This document shows, piece after piece, positions 7,502-16,187 of a stretch of DNA of 39,857 bases. The stretch covers positions 1-39,857 of the forward strand of contig CAMFHP010000079.1 in NCBI GenBank assembly GCA_945952225.1. Direction: 5' to 3'. The notes under the pieces were generated by a model that saw only the letters and a program-made list of their open reading frames with translations, did not search any database and was not told the DNA's origin. Position numbers and translations under genes: made by a program. This stretch comes from an uncultured Myxococcaceae bacterium. Lineage in GTDB: Bacteria > Myxococcota_A > Polyangia > Polyangiales > Ga0077539. How positions within the stretch are numbered: position 1 is the stretch's first letter; each line of letters begins with the position of its first letter.

Positions 7502-9637
7502 TCACATCGCGGGCGACTCCAGCGTCCACAGCGAGACGTCGATCGCGCGGCCCGCGGGGAGCACCCGCGTCGCGTCGTGACGCAGCGCGCGCGACGAGGG
7601 ATGGCCCACGTTCATCGCGTCGTAGACCCTTCCGCGCAGCGTTTCGCGCGCGAGGGGCGCACCGCGCACGGCCTCGCGCATCCACGCACACACGGGGGCC
7701 TCGGCCTCGCCCGCCCGCCGCTGGGCCACGCAGCTCAGCCCGAGGTACACCCGCGCGCACGACGGCGGATGCGCGAGCACGGCGCGCGCTTCGGTCGAGG
7801 GCTGCTCCACCGCGTCGGGGGCTGCGTGCTCGACGACGTCGGCGGTCACCACGCGCCACACGACGGTCTGCTGTCCGTTCACCATGCGCGCGCCGAGGCG
7901 GGCCCATCGGCTGTCGAAATGGTGCTCCGGGCGCATCGCATCGGGCACGCCGCGGAACTCGACCACCGTGCACCCCGCGGGCACCTGCGCGGCCATGCGA
8001 CGGAGCGCGGCGAACTCCTGCATCTCGTAGAAGCCCGTGTCGCGCACGAAGCCGCGCCAGAGCCACGGGGCCGCGAGCGTGAGGCCCGCGAGCGAAACGG
8101 CCAGCGCGCGCCGACGGCCTTCGAGGAGCCACGGCGCCGACGCAGCCGCGAGCAGCACCACGGGCGTGACGAGGTGCAGGTGATAGCGCGCCTGCATCGC
8201 CACCTCGTCGGGGCGCACGTACGAGTGCACCACGAAGAACACCGCGAGCCACGTGACGAGAAAGACCACCCTCGCCCGCTCGCCCGCGCGCCACCGAAGC
8301 ACCGCCCCCACGACGGCCAGCGGGAGCACCCACGGCGGTGTGACCGAGGGGTTCACGAGGGTGTTGAAGCGCAGGCTCACGAGCGTGCGCGCGGCGCTGC
8401 GGAGCGTCTCGATGCGGAGCCCGTCGAGCACCTCGCCGCGGTAGCGGAGGGTGAGGTGCCACGTCACGGCGACGAATGCGGGCGCGGCGATGAGCGCAGC
8501 AAGGAACGCGATGCGACGGCGCGGCACGTCGGCCGACCGCGAGGCCACCGCGAGCGCCGCCGCGTCGAGGGGCAGAAACACGATGGCCTCGGGGCGCGTG
8601 AGGTACGTCGCGAGCGAGAGGAGCGGCAGCGCGACGGCACACACGCGGCGCCACCGTCGGTCGTCGTCGCGGAGCGCGCCGTAGAGGGCCACGAAGGTGA
8701 GCGACGAGGCGAGGAGCGACTGGATGAACTCCACGTCGGAGCGCGAGAAGCGGACGTGCGCGGGGAGCGTCGCGATCAGCAGCGCGGCGGCGAGGGCGGC
8801 GCGCTCGTCGCGAAGCAGCGCGCGGGCGTGGGCGAAGAGCGCGAGCGGTGTGAGCGAGGCCATCGCGAGGTCGGTCGCGAAGATCACGTCGACGAGCGCG
8901 ACGGAGCGCCGATGCGAGAGCCACGCGGTGACGGCGCTTTCGTAGAGCGCGCCAGCGAGGGGAACGACGCGCGAGTACGACCACGCGTTCATGATCGTCT
9001 CGGGCGAGAGCGCGAGGCGCACGGCGAGGCCCCAGAGGGCCACGGCGGCGAGCGCGCGGGCGGTGTACCGGTGCGTGTCGCGGAGCGCGCGGCGAAGGGC
9101 GAACACGAGGAACGCGAGGCCCGCGAGCGCGACGAGCGCGCCGTCGGGACGCAGCCGCGCGAGCGAGCGTTCCGCAGCGAGGCGGGGAGAGCTTCCCGGG
9201 GCCGACGACCACAGCGGGCGCGTGTCGTGGGCGCGCACCGCGCGGGTGAGCGCGTCGCGGACCGATGCGGGCACCGCGGGGTCGAAGCGGAGGGTGAAAT
9301 GCGCGGAGCGAACGTCTCCGACGGTCCACGCGGTGGGCGGGTCGAGGTGAAGCCATGCGCGCGTCGCGTCGTGGCGCAGCTCGACGGCGATGGTGCTGCG
9401 CTCGATGGAGACGTTGCCGATGCGCCATCCGTCGACCACCGGTCCGCCGGGCGCGTAGGGCCGCAGCAGCGCCACCACGTCGGCCTCATGGCCCGGCAAG
9501 AGCACCGGCCCCGCGCCGTCGTCGTGGCGCGCTTCGACGGGGGCCGTCGGCGGATCGGCGAGCGCGGCGCGCGGCGATGCGGTCACCGCGAAGAGGGCGA
9601 GCGTCACGACGAAGAGGCGCAGGGCGCGGGCCCACAT
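7502..9637 (-). CDS. GT39/ArnT-like membrane glycosyltransferase
   Basis: The 711-residue polytopic membrane protein opens with a hydrophobic signal/anchor (RALRLFVVTLALFAVTA). An extracytoplasmic region (about 28-160) follows, then about nine hydrophobic helices (about 165-560), and a soluble C-terminal domain (about 560-711). The helix pattern, including LFAHARALLRDERAALAAAL followed by RFSRSDVEFIQSLLASS and a YLTRPEA stretch, resembles the dolichyl-phosphate mannosyltransferase (PMT/ArnT, glycosyltransferase 39) superfamily, which transfers sugars from polyprenyl phosphates outside the membrane. I do not see the usual acidic pair in the first loop, because the order of segments differs, so donor and acceptor are unknown. 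Only 42 bases separate it from a divergent plus-strand gene. Confidence 0.75.
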   Translation of the reverse strand: MWARALRLFVVTLALFAVTASPRAALADPPTAPVEARHDDGAGPVLLPGHEADVVALLRPYAPGGPVVDGWRIGNVSIERSTIAVELRHDATRAWLHLDPPTAWTVGDVRSAHFTLRFDPAVPASVRDALTRAVRAHDTRPLWSSAPGSSPRLAAERSLARLRPDGALVALAGLAFLVFALRRALRDTHRYTARALAAVALWGLAVRLALSPETIMNAWSYSRVVPLAGALYESAVTAWLSHRRSVALVDVIFATDLAMASLTPLALFAHARALLRDERAALAAALLIATLPAHVRFSRSDVEFIQSLLASSLTFVALYGALRDDDRRWRRVCAVALPLLSLATYLTRPEAIVFLPLDAAALAVASRSADVPRRRIAFLAALIAAPAFVAVTWHLTLRYRGEVLDGLRIETLRSAARTLVSLRFNTLVNPSVTPPWVLPLAVVGAVLRWRAGERARVVFLVTWLAVFFVVHSYVRPDEVAMQARYHLHLVTPVVLLAAASAPWLLEGRRRALAVSLAGLTLAAPWLWRGFVRDTGFYEMQEFAALRRMAAQVPAGCTVVEFRGVPDAMRPEHHFDSRWARLGARMVNGQQTVVWRVVTADVVEHAAPDAVEQPSTEARAVLAHPPSCARVYLGLSCVAQRRAGEAEAPVCAWMREAVRGAPLARETLRGRVYDAMNVGHPSSRALRHDATRVLPAGRAIDVSLWTLESPAM

Positions 9638-9679
9638 CGCGCGCGAGGATACACAACCGCGGTGGTACAACCGCGCGCC

Positions 9680-10117
9680 ATGTCGAGAGCCTTCGTGCGC
9701 GAAGACGACACGCGCGCCCACGAGCCCGAGCTCCCCGAAGACGACACGCCCGCGCCCATCACCCCCGCGGGCATGGAGCACCTCCGCGCGCGCCTCGTTG
9801 CGCTCTCCGCAGACCCTTCGCAGACGCGCGTCGCGCAGCACCTCGCGCGACGGATCGAACGGCTCACCGTGGTGCGCGATGCGCCCGACGACGGACGCGT
9901 TCTCTTCGGCGCGACGGTCACCCTCGAAGACGACGACGGCGAGGAGCTCGCCTACCGCCTCGTGGGGCCCGACGAGACCGCGCTCCATGCGAACGGAATC
10001 TCCATCGCGTCGCCGGTGGCGCGTGCGCTCCTCGGGCGTCGGGCGGGTGACACCGTGCGCCTGCCGAGGCCCCGCGGCGCCCTCGACGTGACGATCGTGC
10101 GCGTGCAGTACGGGTAG
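9680..10117 (+). CDS. GreA/GreB-like factor with shortened coiled coil
   Basis: The 145-residue protein has an acidic N-terminal tail (residues 7-23), a short helical hairpin (about 27-65) and a complete Gre C-terminal FKBP-like domain (about 70-145). That domain shows GRVLFGATVTLEDDDGEE, YRLVGPDE, ISIASPVARALLGRRAGD and a final DVTIVRV strand, all close to GreB. Canonical GreB has a coiled coil of about 75 residues whose tip carries the acidic DRSENADY loop that activates transcript cleavage. Here about 30 residues are missing, exactly at that tip, so cleavage stimulation is unlikely. Known short-coil relatives such as Rnk bind RNA polymerase without restoring cleavage. It starts at ATG 9680, within 42 bases of the divergent gene. 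Confidence 0.88.
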   Translation: MSRAFVREDDTRAHEPELPEDDTPAPITPAGMEHLRARLVALSADPSQTRVAQHLARRIERLTVVRDAPDDGRVLFGATVTLEDDDGEELAYRLVGPDETALHANGISIASPVARALLGRRAGDTVRLPRPRGALDVTIVRVQYG

Positions 10118-10127
10118 TGCGCGCATC

Positions 10128-10142
10128 GCGAAGGGTCTTCGC
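10128..10142 (+). terminator. short hairpin after the Gre-like gene
   Basis: A perfect six-base inverted repeat, GCGAAG (10128-10133) and CTTCGC (10137-10142), with a three-base loop, lies ten bases after the stop codon and is followed by only two T residues. It may be a weak terminator or attenuator before the CoA-transferase gene. Confidence 0.3.
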
Positions 10143-10218
10143 TTGCGACCATGGTGCACCTTCGGGCAACAACCCCTGCGACGCGCCGTGACGGCGCCGC
10201 ACGCAGGAGTCGATCGCG

Positions 10219-11517
10219 ATGAACGAACACGATTGGAAGTCGAAGGCCTCGAGTCCCGAAGAGGTCGCCGCGCGGGTGCAGAGCGGGCATCGGGTGTTCA
10301 TCCACGGCGCGGCGGCCACGCCCACGCCGCTGCTCCATGCGCTCTGCGCGCGTCGCGACCTCGAGAACGTGCAGCTCTACCACCTGCACCTCGCGGGCGA
10401 TTGCCCCGTGGCCGCGCCCGAACATCAGGGCCGCTTCGTGTCGAACTCGCTCTTCACGGGGGCCGCGTTCCGCAAGCCCATCGAAGAGGCGCGGGCGGAC
10501 TTCATCCCGGTGTTTCTCAGCGACATTCCGCGGCTGTTTCGCGCGCGGCGCATTCCCCTCGACGTGGCGATCGTGCAGCTCTCGCCGCCGGATCGTCACG
10601 GCCTCTGCACCCTCGGCCCCTCCGTCGACGCGGCGCTCTCCGCGGTCGAGAGCGCGCGCATCGTGATCGCCGAGATCAACGAGCGCATGCCCCGCACCAT
10701 CGGCCACACCTCGGTGCCCTTCGAACGGGTCACGGCGTTCATCCACACGAACCGTCCGCTGCACGAGGCCGAGAGCGCGCCGGAGACCGACGTCGAGGCC
10801 CGCATCGGCGAGGTGATCGCACCCCTCGTCGCCGACGGCGCGACGCTTCAGATGGGCATCGGCGCCATTCCCGACGCGGTGCTCTCGCGCCTCGGGGGCA
10901 AGCACGATCTGGGGGTGCACACCGAGATGTTCTCCGACCGCGTGGTCGATCTCGTCGAGAAGGGCGTCATCACCAACAAGTACAAGCGCGTGCACCAGGG
11001 ACGCATCGTCACGAGCTTCGTCTCGGGCACGCAGCGCCTCTTCGACTTCGTCGATGACAACCGCGGCGTGGAGTTTCACCCCTGCGACCGCACCAACGAC
11101 ACCGCGCTCATTCGTCAGAACCCGAAGGTCGTCGCGATCAACTCGGCCCTCGAGGTCGACCTCACGGGTCAGGTGTGCGCCGACTCCATCGGCCATCGCA
11201 TCTATTCGGGCATCGGCGGACAGATGGATTTCATCCACGGCGCGGCGCTCAGCGAGGGCGGCATGCCGATCATCGCGCTGCCCTCGACGGCCGCGGGCGG
11301 CAAGGTCTCGCGCATCACCGCGATGCTGAAGCCCGGCGCGGGCGTGGTGACCACGCGCGGGCACATCCACTGGGTGGTGACCGAGTACGGCGCCGTCGAC
11401 CTCTACGGCCTCACGCTGCGCGCGCGGGCCGAGGCGCTCATCTCCATCGCGCACCCTGATTTTCGCGGAGAACTGCGGCGCCAGGTCGCCGAGCTCCGAC
11501 ACTATCCCCTTTCGTGA
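10219..11517 (+). CDS. acetyl-CoA hydrolase / 4-hydroxybutyrate CoA-transferase family protein
   Basis: The 432-residue enzyme belongs to the Cat1/4-hydroxybutyrate CoA-transferase family, which moves CoA between short acyl groups or hydrolyses acyl-CoA. Two related CoA-transferase domains are visible. The catalytic glutamate is E236 in the conserved HTEMFSD motif, matching the position of Glu238 in 4-hydroxybutyrate CoA-transferase. Other family motifs are [10 protein letters not shown] before it and [12 protein letters not shown] with [11 protein letters not shown] after it. The ATG is preceded by AGGAG with a nine-base spacing. No signal peptide is present, so it is cytoplasmic. It lies just upstream of the acyl-CoA carboxylase genes but is separated from them by a strong hairpin, so it may be transcribed apart. 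Its acyl substrate is not evident. Confidence 0.93.
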   Translation: MNEHDWKSKASSPEEVAARVQSGHRVFIHGAAATPTPLLHALCARRDLENVQLYHLHLAGDCPVAAPEHQGRFVSNSLFTGAAFRKPIEEARADFIPVFLSDIPRLFRARRIPLDVAIVQLSPPDRHGLCTLGPSVDAALSAVESARIVIAEINERMPRTIGHTSVPFERVTAFIHTNRPLHEAESAPETDVEARIGEVIAPLVADGATLQMGIGAIPDAVLSRLGGKHDLGVHTEMFSDRVVDLVEKGVITNKYKRVHQGRIVTSFVSGTQRLFDFVDDNRGVEFHPCDRTNDTALIRQNPKVVAINSALEVDLTGQVCADSIGHRIYSGIGGQMDFIHGAALSEGGMPIIALPSTAAGGKVSRITAMLKPGAGVVTTRGHIHWVVTEYGAVDLYGLTLRARAEALISIAHPDFRGELRRQVAELRHYPLS

Positions 11518-11549
11518 CCACTCTGGCGTAGCCTCCGCGCCGCCCGACC

Positions 11550-11584
11550 CACGACGCCCGCGGGAGCCTCCGCGCGGGGTCGTG
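11550..11584 (+). terminator. strong hairpin between CoA-transferase and carboxylase genes
   Basis: CACGAC (11550-11555) pairs with GTCGTG (11579-11584) and CCCGCG (11557-11562) with CGCGGG (11573-11578). A further GGA/TCC pairing (11563-11565 with 11569-11571) closes on a three-base loop. That gives about 15 base pairs with two bulged G residues. It starts about 32 bases after the CoA-transferase stop and is followed by TTCGTCG, not a U-run. It is either an intrinsic terminator of the high-GC kind or a leader hairpin for the carboxylase genes. Confidence 0.6.
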
Positions 11585-11635
11585 TTCGTCGCTCCACTCC
11601 GAAGACCTCCACCGCACACGAGGGCCCTGCATCGC

Positions 11636-13291
11636 ATGGCATCGCAAGACTCCCGCGCGCCGGTCGCGCCCGGCCTCGACGACCCCTTCGACCCCGTCAC
11701 TCCCTCGATGGCGCCCGCGCCCGTCGACGCCTACCAGGCCACGCTCGACGAGGCCCTGCGGCTCCGCGAGCGACCGCACACGAGCATGGGCGGCGCGGCC
11801 ATCGCGCGACAGCACGCGAAGAACCGCATGACCGTGTGGGAGCGCATCCGCGTGCTCACGCCCGAAGAGCCCACGGTGCTCTTTCAGAACTGGGGACCGA
11901 ACCTCGACGGCGCCTCGCTCGTGACCGCGGTGCTGCGCATGAACGGCCGCGACGTCGCGATGTACGGCCACGACTTCACCGTGCGCGCCGGCTCGATGGA
12001 CGCCACCAACGGACGCAAGCTCGCGCGCCTCTTCACCATGGCCGGCGAGCGCGGCATGCCCGTCATCGGCATGAACGACTCGGCCGGCGCGTACGTGCCC
12101 GCGGGCGTCGGCGGCCTCGACGGCTACGCCGAAGCGTTCACCGCGCTGCGCCGCATCTCGGGCGTGGTGCCGAGCGTGATGTGCATGTTCGGCTTCAACG
12201 CGGGCGGCGGGTCGTACCTCCCGCGGCAGGGCAGCTTCGTGATCCAGCCCGGCGACACGTTCTTCGGGCTCACGGGACCGGGCGTCGTGAAGTCGGTGCT
12301 CGGCGAAGACGTGACCCCCGACGACCTCGGCGGCCCGAAGGTGCACAGCGCGTCGGGCGTGGTCGATCTCGCGGTGCCCGATGAGGTGGGCGCGCTCCGT
12401 ACGGCGGCGCGGCTGCTCACGTACCTCCCCGGTGACAACCGCTCGTTCGCGCCCTTTCAGCCCACGAGCGACCCCATCGACCGCGCGACGCCGGAGCTCG
12501 ACGCGCTGCTCCGCAAGGCCTTCACCTCGCCCACGGGCTTCAACACCCCGGTCGATGTGCGCATCGTCGTCGCGGCGCTCTGCGACCACGGCGACTACTT
12601 CGAAGTGCAGCCCACGCGCGCGATGAACACCGTGACGTGCTTCGGCCGCATCGGCGGGCACGTCGTGGGCTTCGTCGCGAACAACAGCGCGTACGCGTCG
12701 GGCCAGATCGACGTGCACGCGGCCTACAAGAACGCGCGCTTCATCCGCTTCTGCAACCTCTACAACATCCCCATCGTGTTCATTGAAGACACGACGGGCT
12801 TCCTCCCCGGACGCGAGCAGGAGACCGCGGGCATCGTGCAGGCCGGGCGCGCCATGCTCGACGCGATCGTCGACGTGCGGACGCCGCGCATCCTGCTCAT
12901 TCTCCGCAACGCCTTCGGCGGCGCGTACGCGTCGTTCAACAACTACCCCACGGGCGCCGACATGGTGCTCGCGCTGCCCACGACGCGCCTCGCGGTGATG
13001 GGCCCCGCGGGCAAGGAGTTCGTCTACAAAGATGAGCTCCGCGCGCTGCGCGCCGAGGCCGCGAAGATGCCCGCCGACGAGGGTCGCGCGTGGCTCAAGG
13101 CCCGCGAGGCCGAGCTCTCGCAACGCTACGAGCGCGAGCTGATGAACCCGCGCGAAGCCCTGAGCCTCGGGTCGATCTCGCAGCTCGTGATGCCCGATGA
13201 GCTCCGTCGTGTGCTCGGTCGCAACCTGCTGATGTTCCTTCGTCACTACACGCCGGCGCCCTTCACGGGCGTGCAGCGCGAGTTCCACTGA
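11636..13291 (+). CDS. acyl-CoA carboxylase, carboxyltransferase (beta) subunit
   Basis: The 551-residue subunit transfers the carboxyl group from carboxybiotin to an acyl-CoA. It has the two crotonase-type halves of the PccB/AccD5 class. The N half carries [20 protein letters not shown], a [12 protein letters not shown] oxyanion region and the [17 protein letters not shown] segment. The C half carries [36 protein letters not shown] and [19 protein letters not shown]. Propionyl- and acetyl-CoA carboxylase beta subunits are usually about 510-540 residues, so length is normal. ATG 11636 was preferred over an open upstream extension because that extension runs into the hairpin at 11550-11584, and GAGGG lies about 11 bases upstream. 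Acyl chain specificity cannot be read from sequence alone. The partner subunit follows 16 bases downstream. Confidence 0.94.
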   Translation: MASQDSRAPVAPGLDDPFDPVTPSMAPAPVDAYQATLDEALRLRERPHTSMGGAAIARQHAKNRMTVWERIRVLTPEEPTVLFQNWGPNLDGASLVTAVLRMNGRDVAMYGHDFTVRAGSMDATNGRKLARLFTMAGERGMPVIGMNDSAGAYVPAGVGGLDGYAEAFTALRRISGVVPSVMCMFGFNAGGGSYLPRQGSFVIQPGDTFFGLTGPGVVKSVLGEDVTPDDLGGPKVHSASGVVDLAVPDEVGALRTAARLLTYLPGDNRSFAPFQPTSDPIDRATPELDALLRKAFTSPTGFNTPVDVRIVVAALCDHGDYFEVQPTRAMNTVTCFGRIGGHVVGFVANNSAYASGQIDVHAAYKNARFIRFCNLYNIPIVFIEDTTGFLPGREQETAGIVQAGRAMLDAIVDVRTPRILLILRNAFGGAYASFNNYPTGADMVLALPTTRLAVMGPAGKEFVYKDELRALRAEAAKMPADEGRAWLKAREAELSQRYERELMNPREALSLGSISQLVMPDELRRVLGRNLLMFLRHYTPAPFTGVQREFH

Positions 13292-13307
13292 GCGGCGGTG
13301 CGCACCC

Positions 13308-16172
13308 ATGGCTGACACGAACGACTCGTACCTCCGCAACCCGCTGATCCACCGCGACCGTCGCCTCGCCCGCAGCGCGAGCGCGTGGGCCCGCAGCTTC
13401 GACTGCGCCGACGTGCGCGCCCTCATCGTGTGCCGCGGCCCCATCCGCATGGAGGCCATGCAGGTTTTCGAGGAGATGGGCCTCGCCGCGTACGGCATCC
13501 TCCTCTCGGAGAAGGACTCCATCGTCTACACGCAGGCCCGCGCGCCCGAGCTCCGCGCCCTCGCGCCCGACCGCGTTCACCGCGTGCGTGACTACACCGG
13601 CTCGACCACCGCCGAGCGCGCCGAACGCGTCGCCGAGATCATCGCGATCTGCCGCACGCACGGGTACACGCACGTCTTCGCGGGCTACGGCTTCATGGCG
13701 GAGAGCGCCGAGTTCGTGGCCTCTCTCGAAGACGCGGGCCTGGTGTTCATGGGTCCGTGCTCGCACACGCAGCGCGCCGCGGGCTCGAAGGACGAAGCCA
13801 AGCGCACGGCCCTCGCCAACGGCGTGAGCGTCACCCCCGGCGTGAACGACGTCACCGCGCGCGCCCTCGCCGCGAAGGCCCCCGACGCCGAATCGCTGGC
13901 CTCCCTCGCCCGCGCCCACGGTCTCTCTCTCGACCTGTCGTCGATGGGGCGTGACGAGGCGATCGAGGCGGTGCTCCAGGCCTCGTACGCGGCGCGCGTC
14001 GACGTGATCACCCTCGACGACGTGGGCGCTGCGGCGGCCCGCGCGGTGGCCGCGATGTTCGTCGAGAACCCCGGCGCCCGCGTGCGCGTGAAGGCCATCG
14101 GCGGCGGCGGCGGCAAGGGCCAGCGCATCATCGCAGGCATCGCATCGGACACGCCTTCGGGAGAGCGCGAGGCGCGTGCGATCGAGGCGGCGTCGGTGGT
14201 GTCGGAGAAGGTTCGCGAGGCGCTTCAAGAGGTGAAGGCCGCGGGCGTCGGCGACAACAAGAACGTGCTCGTCGAGCTCAACATCGAGACGACGCGGCAC
14301 AACGAGATCCAGATGATCGGCAACGGGGCGTGGTGCGTGACGCTCGGCGGTCGCGACTGCTCGCTCCAGATGCACGAGCAGAAGCTGCTGGAGGTGTCGG
14401 TCACGCAGGAGGGCCTCGCCGCCGCCGTCGAGCGCGCCCGCGCCGCGGGGCGGACCATCGAGGCCGACGCGCTCGCGCAGGACCTCGCGACGCTCCAGCG
14501 CATGGAGGCCGAGGCCGAGCGCTTCGGCTGTGCGGTGAAGCTGGACTCGGCGTCGACCTTCGAGTGCATCGTCGACGGGCCGCGGCACTACTTCATGGAG
14601 GTCAACACGCGCATCCAGGTGGAGCACCGCGTGAGCGAGCTCTGCTACGCGCTGCGCTTCACCAACCCCGACGACGCGAGCGACTTCTTCGACGTGCACT
14701 CCATCGTTGAGTGCATGGTGATCCTCGCGCGCCACGGGAAGCGCCTGCCGCGACCGACGCGCGTGCTCCGCGAGGGCGCCGCGGTCGAGGCCCGTCTCAA
14801 CGCGACGAACCGCGCGCTCCAGCCGCACGCGGGGGGCGTGATCATCTCGTGGAGCGACGCCCTCGACGACGAGGTGCGCGACGACCAGGGCATCTGCCGC
14901 AAGCACCCCGACACGGGGCTGTTCGTGCACTACCGACTCGCGGGCGCGTACGACAGCAACATCGCGCTGCTGGTCACCACGGGCGACGACCGCGCGCACT
15001 CGTACGCGCGCCTCGGCGAGGTGCTGCGACGCACGCGGCTCCGCGGGTCGGACCTGGAGACCAACCTCACCTTTCACCACGGGCTCGTGACGTGGTTCGC
15101 GACGCGGCACGTCTGGGCCCGTCCCACGACGCACTTCGTGGTGCCGTACCTCACGCAGGTCGGGCTGCTGAAGGAGGAGTCGAACCGACTCGATTTCAAC
15201 GCGCTGTGGACCGAGCTCGCGAAGCGCGCCGAGCGTCGTTTCGCGTCCCTCGACGAGGCCCCGCGCAAGGCCGCGGTGAAGGCCGTTCGTGACGTGTTCG
15301 CGCTGAAGGAGACGCTCGTGCGGCGCGCGGTCGAGACGCTCGTCGACGATCCGCACCGGCTGTCGGCGTGGCTCAGCGAGCAGCGCAACGCGTTCGAAGT
15401 GGTCGACGGCGCGCTGCGGTGGACGCGCAACCCCGTCGACGTGCTCGCCGAGACCTACCACCTGCTCAACATGGACTGGCGCCGCGAGGAGCCCGCCGCG
15501 TTCGTGATCTGGGAGCAGGACCACGCGCTCCTCACGAAGGCCCAGGCCTTCTACGCGACGCTCTCGGCGAAGACCGGCGTCTCGGGGTGGGCTTCGCTCA
15601 CGGCGCTGCTGGCGTCGACCGAGGCGCCCGCGGGCTTCGACGCGAAGACCTGGGGCCGCGCGCGCGCCGCCCATGAGGGACACATCGCGGGCCTCGAACT
15701 CCTCGCGGTGCCCGCGCTCGTGGGGGTGCGCACGGGCTTCTACGAGATCGCCGTGAACGACGACCTGACGGTGCACGTGCCGGCGCGCCTCCACGACCGC
15801 GCGCTGCAATCGCGCATGATGCGCGTGCTGGTGCCTCCTCCTGCGACGCGCGCCGACGAGATCGTCGCCGAGGTGGGCGGGATGTTCTACGCGCAGGAGT
15901 CGCCGGACCGTCCGCCCTTCGTGAAGGTCGGCGACCACTTCGTGAAGGGCCAGGCGCTCTACATCATCGAGGTGATGAAGATGTTCAACCGCGTGCTCGC
16001 GCCCTTCTCGGGCCGCGTCGACGCGGTGCTCATCGAGGGCGCAGGCACCATCGTGCAGAAGGGCCAGGCGCTCTACAAGGTCACGCCCGACGAGCGCGTC
16101 GTCGAGGTCGATCCCGCCGCCGAAGCGAAGGCCCGCAAGGCCGCCGTGACCGAGTACCTCGCCGCGCTCTGA
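13308..16172 (+). CDS. enlarged biotin carboxylase-biotin carrier fusion (alpha subunit of acyl-CoA carboxylase)
   Basis: The 954-residue subunit carboxylates its own biotin using ATP and bicarbonate. The biotin carboxylase core shows K161 (GSKDEAK), the glycine loop KAIGGGGGKGQR (K262), HNEIQMIG, RDCSLQMHEQK and the active-site stretch EVNTRIQVEH from E431. The C-terminal biotin carrier domain (about 850-930) has biotinyl lysine K891 in IEVMKMF. Two features are unusual. The gap K161-K262 is 101 residues against 43 in E. coli AccC, an insertion of about 58 residues, and a linker of some 240 residues (about 610-850) unlike AccC separates core and carrier. The linker may hold the subunit-contact region. 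The gene starts 16 bases after the carboxyltransferase gene, so the two form one operon and one holoenzyme. Confidence 0.93.
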   Translation: MADTNDSYLRNPLIHRDRRLARSASAWARSFDCADVRALIVCRGPIRMEAMQVFEEMGLAAYGILLSEKDSIVYTQARAPELRALAPDRVHRVRDYTGSTTAERAERVAEIIAICRTHGYTHVFAGYGFMAESAEFVASLEDAGLVFMGPCSHTQRAAGSKDEAKRTALANGVSVTPGVNDVTARALAAKAPDAESLASLARAHGLSLDLSSMGRDEAIEAVLQASYAARVDVITLDDVGAAAARAVAAMFVENPGARVRVKAIGGGGGKGQRIIAGIASDTPSGEREARAIEAASVVSEKVREALQEVKAAGVGDNKNVLVELNIETTRHNEIQMIGNGAWCVTLGGRDCSLQMHEQKLLEVSVTQEGLAAAVERARAAGRTIEADALAQDLATLQRMEAEAERFGCAVKLDSASTFECIVDGPRHYFMEVNTRIQVEHRVSELCYALRFTNPDDASDFFDVHSIVECMVILARHGKRLPRPTRVLREGAAVEARLNATNRALQPHAGGVIISWSDALDDEVRDDQGICRKHPDTGLFVHYRLAGAYDSNIALLVTTGDDRAHSYARLGEVLRRTRLRGSDLETNLTFHHGLVTWFATRHVWARPTTHFVVPYLTQVGLLKEESNRLDFNALWTELAKRAERRFASLDEAPRKAAVKAVRDVFALKETLVRRAVETLVDDPHRLSAWLSEQRNAFEVVDGALRWTRNPVDVLAETYHLLNMDWRREEPAAFVIWEQDHALLTKAQAFYATLSAKTGVSGWASLTALLASTEAPAGFDAKTWGRARAAHEGHIAGLELLAVPALVGVRTGFYEIAVNDDLTVHVPARLHDRALQSRMMRVLVPPPATRADEIVAEVGGMFYAQESPDRPPFVKVGDHFVKGQALYIIEVMKMFNRVLAPFSGRVDAVLIEGAGTIVQKGQALYKVTPDERVVEVDPAAEAKARKAAVTEYLAAL

Positions 16173-16187
16173 TCGCGCGCCGTCTCC

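Noticed and set aside
7058-9679. A long plus-strand frame running into the Gre-like gene
   Set aside because: Only the last 145 codons resemble a protein family. The upstream part is antisense to the glycosyltransferase and histidine kinase genes.
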